From contig LGRX02031358.1 in the NCBI GenBank assembly GCA_001247695.2, positions 1-20,659 on the forward strand: DNA of 20,659 nt, given 5' to 3'. The notes under the pieces were generated by a model. That model saw only the letters and a program-made list of their open reading frames with translations, made no database searches and had not been told where the DNA came from. The position numbers and the translations under genes were made by a program. This DNA comes from Cymbomonas tetramitiformis. Its lineage: Eukaryota; Chlorophyta; Pyramimonadophyceae; Pyramimonadales; Pyramimonadaceae. Shown in pieces: positions 16,077 through 20,659 of the stretch. Numbering within the stretch: position 1 is the first letter of the stretch; each line of letters opens with the position of its first letter.

Positions 16077-17188
16077 ATGTCGTCGTTCACACCAACAACA
16101 ACACCGGGATCCCAACCGCCAACCGAAGAGCGTAACTCACAAGCTCAACGACGTTTATTTACTTCACGTCAACCTCTTTCGCCATCTCCAACAATCGAAG
16201 AAGTTTCCATCACGACCAACCAAATACGCCCTTCTTCAAGATGTGCATGCGCTCACCGCCACCATGGCTGAGTTCACCACCACCCTCGCCTCGCTTGGAT
16301 CAGCATTTCAGCGTTCATCTGCCCAGATCGACGAGATCTACGAGAATTACGTCACGAAGGAGGAACTCAACGACATCAACCAACTCAACGAGACTGTCAT
16401 TAACGACCTCATCAACGTGCGAGACGAGTGCAACGGCGCCACCTTACTGGCTCGCACTCTGGCGAGTAGAACTACTTCATCTTCGACGCCATCTTCAGTC
16501 GTTATTACTTCGGACAAGATGATTGTTTGACACCATGAATGAATTGGAAACTATTCCAGAAGTAACGCCATTGGAACATCGAGATGGCCACACACTTCCT
16601 CCAACCAGGATCAAGCACATCATGGACGACAACACCAGCGCCTACAACACGCGCTCCACTACCCCTGACGTCGCTCCACTTCTGAAGCAGTTGAAGACCG
16701 CCTACTACGCCCTCACCGATATTCACGAGCGTCAACAACAACGAGATCTTCAATTGAACTTTCTCACCACGGGCGGCGACATCGTCTTCAAGCGGTTCTG
16801 CGACGCCCTGGCCCGTGTCCTCACCGCCACTCGACCTGGCCACGCCCCAGCACTACTTAATCTTCAACGACGACTGAAGGACGAGGCCTACGACGGTATC
16901 TCCAATGGTCTCCTGGCTCAACTTCTGCTTGCGGCCACTTGTGGCAACACACAAATTGTGTTGTCACAAATTGTGCAGAGCCCCCCGCAAGCTCAAGTGG
17001 ACGGGAGGCTGCTTCTGCTGCACGTGCACTGCCGCCTGATTACCTACCCCTCCCTGGACAACTCCTTCCTCACCAAGGCCAAAGCCCTACGGATCTCTGA
17101 GTCCGAGGACTCCGCCGTGAAGCTCAACACCTTCACCACCCTCATCGGCAACCACAGGCAGCTCCACTGTCAGGGTTATGACCGATGA
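16077..17188 (+). pseudogene. gag-like retrotransposon coding region with two frame changes
   Basis: Three successive frames run head to tail. The first is ATG at 16077 (SSFTPTTTPGSQPPTEER). The second starts near 16226 (YALLQDVHALTATMAEFTTT, then DEIYENYVTKEELND) and stops at 16528. The third starts near 16523 and runs to 17188 (FDTMNELETIPEVTPLEHRD, DVAPLLKQLKTAYYALTD, GISNGLLAQLLLAATCGNTQ). Together they make a helical, polar protein of about 370 residues, which suits a gag capsid protein placed downstream of an LTR and primer site. No zinc knuckle, protease or reverse transcriptase follows. I do not recognise a gag family, so the call rests on position and composition. Confidence 0.4.
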
Positions 17189-17265
17189 CATATGTGTCAT
17201 ACCATGTCATACGTGTCATACCATGTCATACCATGTCATGTCATGTCGTGTCATGTCATATATTA
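17189..17265 (+). repeat. CATGTCAT-type short tandem repeat
   Basis: Variable units of GTCATACCAT and GTCATGTCAT run directly after the gag-like stop codon. The abrupt end of the coding region at this simple repeat suggests the retrotransposon is truncated here. Confidence 0.85.
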
Positions 17266-19282
17266 TAATGACAGACAGTCGTCAGTAGGGTCGACTATGA
17301 CATGTACAGTCATACCATCTGTAGTATTCACTCCGGCTTACCACCACGCATTGTGCGATATGTGCCAAGCAACAGAGGCATCCGATTGTCAAATCAGACC
17401 GTGATAATCACGACGCGTGTCCCGGCGTGACGGGGCAAACAAGGCTACACACGAAGCGATTCACAGCGTGAAACACACATACGAAGGTCGCTGCATACAC
17501 AGACCACATTAGCATGCACCACGTGATTATCTCTACACGTATAGTAATGCATGCTGCGTTATGAACACATGCATGTAGGCAACTGTGTCGATAACGCGTA
17601 CCCTTGGATTATATCGTCTGGCATTCACTCACCTTGAGTGACACCTGTCATCGAGAGGCCAGGTTGTGGCATCGAGATGGCAAAGCAAGATGAAGTCTTG
17701 AAGAACCGAAAGTGTTCGGAGAAAACTCATCTTCGCTTTAAGCATGAACTGAACAAGCATGCGAGTATCACATGGCTTATTCGTACAGCCGATACTGATT
17801 GTTCAACCAATGCCTCGGGTTCACAACCCAATTGTGGTAGCATCTATGAGATGCGGGGCATTGCGTAAATGAGGTAGCATTGAGCTACAGCAGACACTTC
17901 TGGAGAAGCACTGCACTCATACCCACACATACGCTGCGTGAGCTATTAACGTTCAATAATAGCCTCGCCATATATCATATATCATTTCGCTTTCTAGCGA
18001 AGCCCTAAGAGTGGTATTCTTTGACTCGTCAAGGCGACGAACGAGGACGCATCAAGTGTGAGTGCAGCAGTAGAGATATTGAATTTTGTGTGCGCAGGTT
18101 TGCGGATCGCGTATATCATACAGGCGCCGCAGTCGCACATATCAACATATCTCGCATAATATCGACCGCTGCGGAATAGACAGCGAAAACATTGCGCGTG
18201 GAGACATCGTCACAATCGCATTTGTTCGCGTGCACACCGTCTGAGATAATAACAGCGCGAGAAGGTGTGCATACAGCATGCCGATCGTACATATGCGCTG
18301 CTATCATTCGCAAATTGTACGAGATGCGACATATTGAGACGCGGATGATCAAATCATCATCAGAATATGATCCGTGCGAGAAATGGCATTCGTATCATAT
18401 GCCGTACATACTGCGACAGAGAGATGCTCACCATTCGCAGCGCGCATATCAGCGATTCATCAAAGTCACAATAAATCGCCCATTAGCACTATATCGCTCA
18501 GTGCAGTTTTGATGCGTACACTGATCTCGTCATCAAAATATCGTCATTTGCACCATTTGAAATGAACCTTGCAAAAATCACTCGTCTGCGCGCATCATGA
18601 TTTATCTTCACAGGATATGTACATACCTGCTAGAATTGTCATGAACAGATGACGCGCGATGATGGTATACATATGCAGCATGCTATACTAAGTCTGTGAT
18701 CCTTGCACATAAGGGATGGTATTTATCCATTCACTGTCAGATCTACATACAAGTTGCAATCACGAGTGTGTACCATATGCTGTGTAACACACACACACAC
18801 TGAACGGCATGAGATCGGCCAACAAAAGCCAGCCCATCATCATCCCAGTGGATGTGAAAAGCAAATCAAGAGCAGGGCGGGGCCGTGACAAGATACCACA
18901 AACTCATACATATTCCCAACCCAGATGCAAGGCAGCATGGAAGGATGATACGATGTGACCGATCATCGCCCAACAATTGTTGGTATCTGGGTAACGGAGT
19001 AAGCGGACCCTGCTGGCATGCCCCCCAGTGGCAGTAACACACACACACACACACACACATAGTATGACATCCGATAAGTGGATGCTGTGCAGCGATAATC
19101 ACATGAGTGTGCATTACTTACAATGCATGCAGCATCACACACACGCTTGCAATATATACTAATCATTCAGTATATACCAAGTGCATGCAGCAAGATGTAC
19201 CATTCATTATTATACTGTGCAGCGATATCATGCAGTTTGATTTCACTTCGTTATACAGTGACATGTGCATACATTTATGCAG
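17266..19282. other. no gene recognised; microsatellites
   Basis: A frame of 76 codons at 17638-17868 has no family signature and I do not call it. CA microsatellites occur at about 18786-18801 and 19036-19060. A small inverted repeat TTCGCT/AGCGAA lies at 17986-18001. I see no tRNA or other RNA gene. Confidence 0.55.
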
Positions 19283-19350
19283 CCAGCTTGAACACGATAG
19301 CAGCTGGCATGCATAAACCAGCTTGACCACGATAGCAGCTGGCATGTATA
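19283..19350 (+). repeat. 35-nt tandem pair, each copy with an inverted repeat
   Basis: Copies start at 19283 and 19318 with the core CACGATAGCAGCTGGCATG. Each copy carries CCAGCT and AGCTGG 13 nt apart, so each unit can form a 6-bp hairpin. Confidence 0.9.
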
Positions 19351-19852
19351 GTCTCATATAACAATGCATCAGACATTGCACATAGCATACTTGCTGTGCA
19401 TGTAAACTATATTTGAACCCACTTGGTGTAAGGTGCCTCTTCATGGTCTTAACACAATAATTAGCTCAGTATACCCTGACGCAGGATTTGGGATGGGTAT
19501 ATTGTTCTATTGTGGATCACTGAAAGGAATGCTCACCGGAACCATGTGTGAAATAGACCCAAGCAACTCATCACTGCAGATGAGATATGCAGGATTACAG
19601 TCACTAACTAAGTTGATATACATCATGTAAAATGCATTATGTGAGTGGTACACAGATCATCCTATGTGATAGATCAACTTGGTATAGTGTAATAAATCAG
19701 TAATTACCTATATACAAGTGTGTGTAGTAGCACATTTCCCACACACACACATAGTGTACTCAATCAGAAAGTACCTTACATAAGTCACTGCATACACAAG
19801 TCACTGCAACTTATGTATTGTTGTAACACTGACATCATTAAGTATAATGACA

Positions 19853-19930
19853 TTACACTGGCTCATAAGTGTAATAATTAAGTCACTGACACTACTATGT
19901 AAGTTGACAATACACTGATTCATAAGTGTA
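19853..19930. repeat. duplicated small hairpin
   Basis: TTACACT/AGTGTAA (19853-19874) recurs as TACACT/AGTGTA (19911-19930) with almost the same loop (GGCTCATA versus GATTCATA). The offset is 57-58 nt. Confidence 0.75.
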
Positions 19931-20052
19931 GTGGTCAAATATCACATCAACACATAATACATAGTACCATCCAGCTAACACATGTGCGAGCTGGATGTCA
20001 AGTGATGACGATAGATATGGGACAGGATCAACCAACATGCTGAAGGGCTGGA

Positions 20053-20122
20053 TGGAGATATCTCCAGACCCGAAGGCAGTAGACAATGCTCAAATAACAG
20101 CTGGTAACTGTTGAGCATTGTC
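20053..20122. repeat. palindrome followed by a 12-bp perfect stem-loop
   Basis: TGGAGATATCTCCA (20053-20066) is a 14-bp palindrome. Then GACAATGCTCAA (20082-20093) pairs perfectly with TTGAGCATTGTC (20111-20122) across a 17-nt loop. Confidence 0.85.
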
Positions 20123-20659
20123 CATGCGTCCCACACACTATTGCTGGAGCAACAACAACTTCTGCATTGCATTCTGACAATTGATTCAGTATTGATCAGT
20201 TCAATTGCATGTAACTCTCTCAGATTTGTAACTATATATTGACATCTGATAGAGGTTGTTGTGGACATTACACACACACACTGTTGTGTGTGTGAGACTG
20301 CTTAGATTTATTTATCAAGCTTTGTCCAGATCTACTTGGAAACTAAAGATATCACTTGATACTCTTTCAGTGCACTGCCATATGCCCAAGTAGATGATAG
20401 GTTCTGACAAGTTATCACTTAAGTGACTGATTCACTTAAAGTTGATACACCTAATTATATCATTGGGAAGTGGACCATAACTTCCATGGGTTTCAATCAG
20501 CAAAACCCATATATATGTTCAACCACACATGTTGACCATCAGATATCTTCACTATTATGCCATGAAAAATATCATGTGCAAAAGTGAGATAAGTTACATG
20601 AGTTCTGTAAGTTGCACATTACACACACACCGCTATACATATACTGTAGTATATATATA

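Larger units (their letters stand above)
19351..20659. other. AT-rich non-coding DNA rich in hairpins and CA repeats
   Basis: No gene is supported; short frames have no family features. CA tracts lie at about 19739-19751 and 20270-20293 (the latter is CACACACAC next to GTGTGTGTG, so it can fold). The inverted repeat ATGGGTTT/AAACCCAT occupies 20486-20493 and 20503-20510. The window ends in a TA-rich tract. Confidence 0.55.

Noticed and set aside
17638..17868. Plus-strand 76-codon frame and a tRNA-like GGGTTCACAACCC string near 17820
   Set aside because: No acceptor stem or anticodon arm can be placed around the string, and the peptide has no family features.

Overview
The window is nuclear DNA of a eukaryote. 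Reading frames are carried by short exons with good GT/AG borders. Introns are long and contain minisatellites. There are CA microsatellites, an LTR-type primer binding site matching plant-style initiator tRNA-Met priming (close to TGGTATCAGAGC), and decayed transposons. No bacterial operon logic, ribosome binding sites or tRNA/rRNA genes were seen. I cannot name the species. A GC-rich, intron-rich repeat gene beside AT-rich, microsatellite-rich intergenic DNA would fit an alga (brown or streptophyte) or another large-genome protist, but this is inference.

Region 1 (about 1.3-6.9 kb, + strand, GC-rich) is the most interesting part. It is one long gene whose exons each encode exactly one ankyrin repeat. 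I find seven consecutive exons of 99 or 102 nt, all phase 0 at both ends and all with AG before and GT after. They are preceded by a capping-type ankyrin exon (1351-1442) and followed by a diverged one (5881-5977). The splice phase of the last one matches a terminal exon (6104-6924) that carries a caspase/metacaspase-like domain. That domain keeps the catalytic cysteine context (DCCHSG) but has Arg where the catalytic His of the G-H-G motif should be. The predicted product is an ankyrin array fused to a probably inactive caspase-like domain. The layout, one symmetric exon per repeat, is the arrangement that permits exon shuffling. Two introns hold large minisatellites (29-nt unit, about 32 copies; 36-50-nt unit, 9 copies), and another holds a 28-bp perfect palindrome.

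Region 2 (6.9-10.7 kb) has no convincing gene. It holds one short decayed coding remnant near 9.7-9.9 kb.

Region 3 (10.7-17.2 kb) looks like nested transposons. A probable 5' LTR with a TATA box ends in ACA at 11112 and is followed by a primer binding site at 11116. A gag-like, frameshifted coding region lies at 16077-17188. Between them is a DNA-transposon-like unit with two divergent genes. The minus-strand gene is a DDE-like protein of the family with the pattern DFSEN...DG...AHAKG; it is broken by one frameshift. The plus-strand gene is an unrecognised protein with a Pro-rich N-terminus and a C-terminal glutamine-rich coiled coil.

Region 4 (17.2-20.7 kb) is AT-rich and non-coding as far as I can see. 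It is full of CA/TG microsatellites, short tandem repeats and small perfect hairpins.
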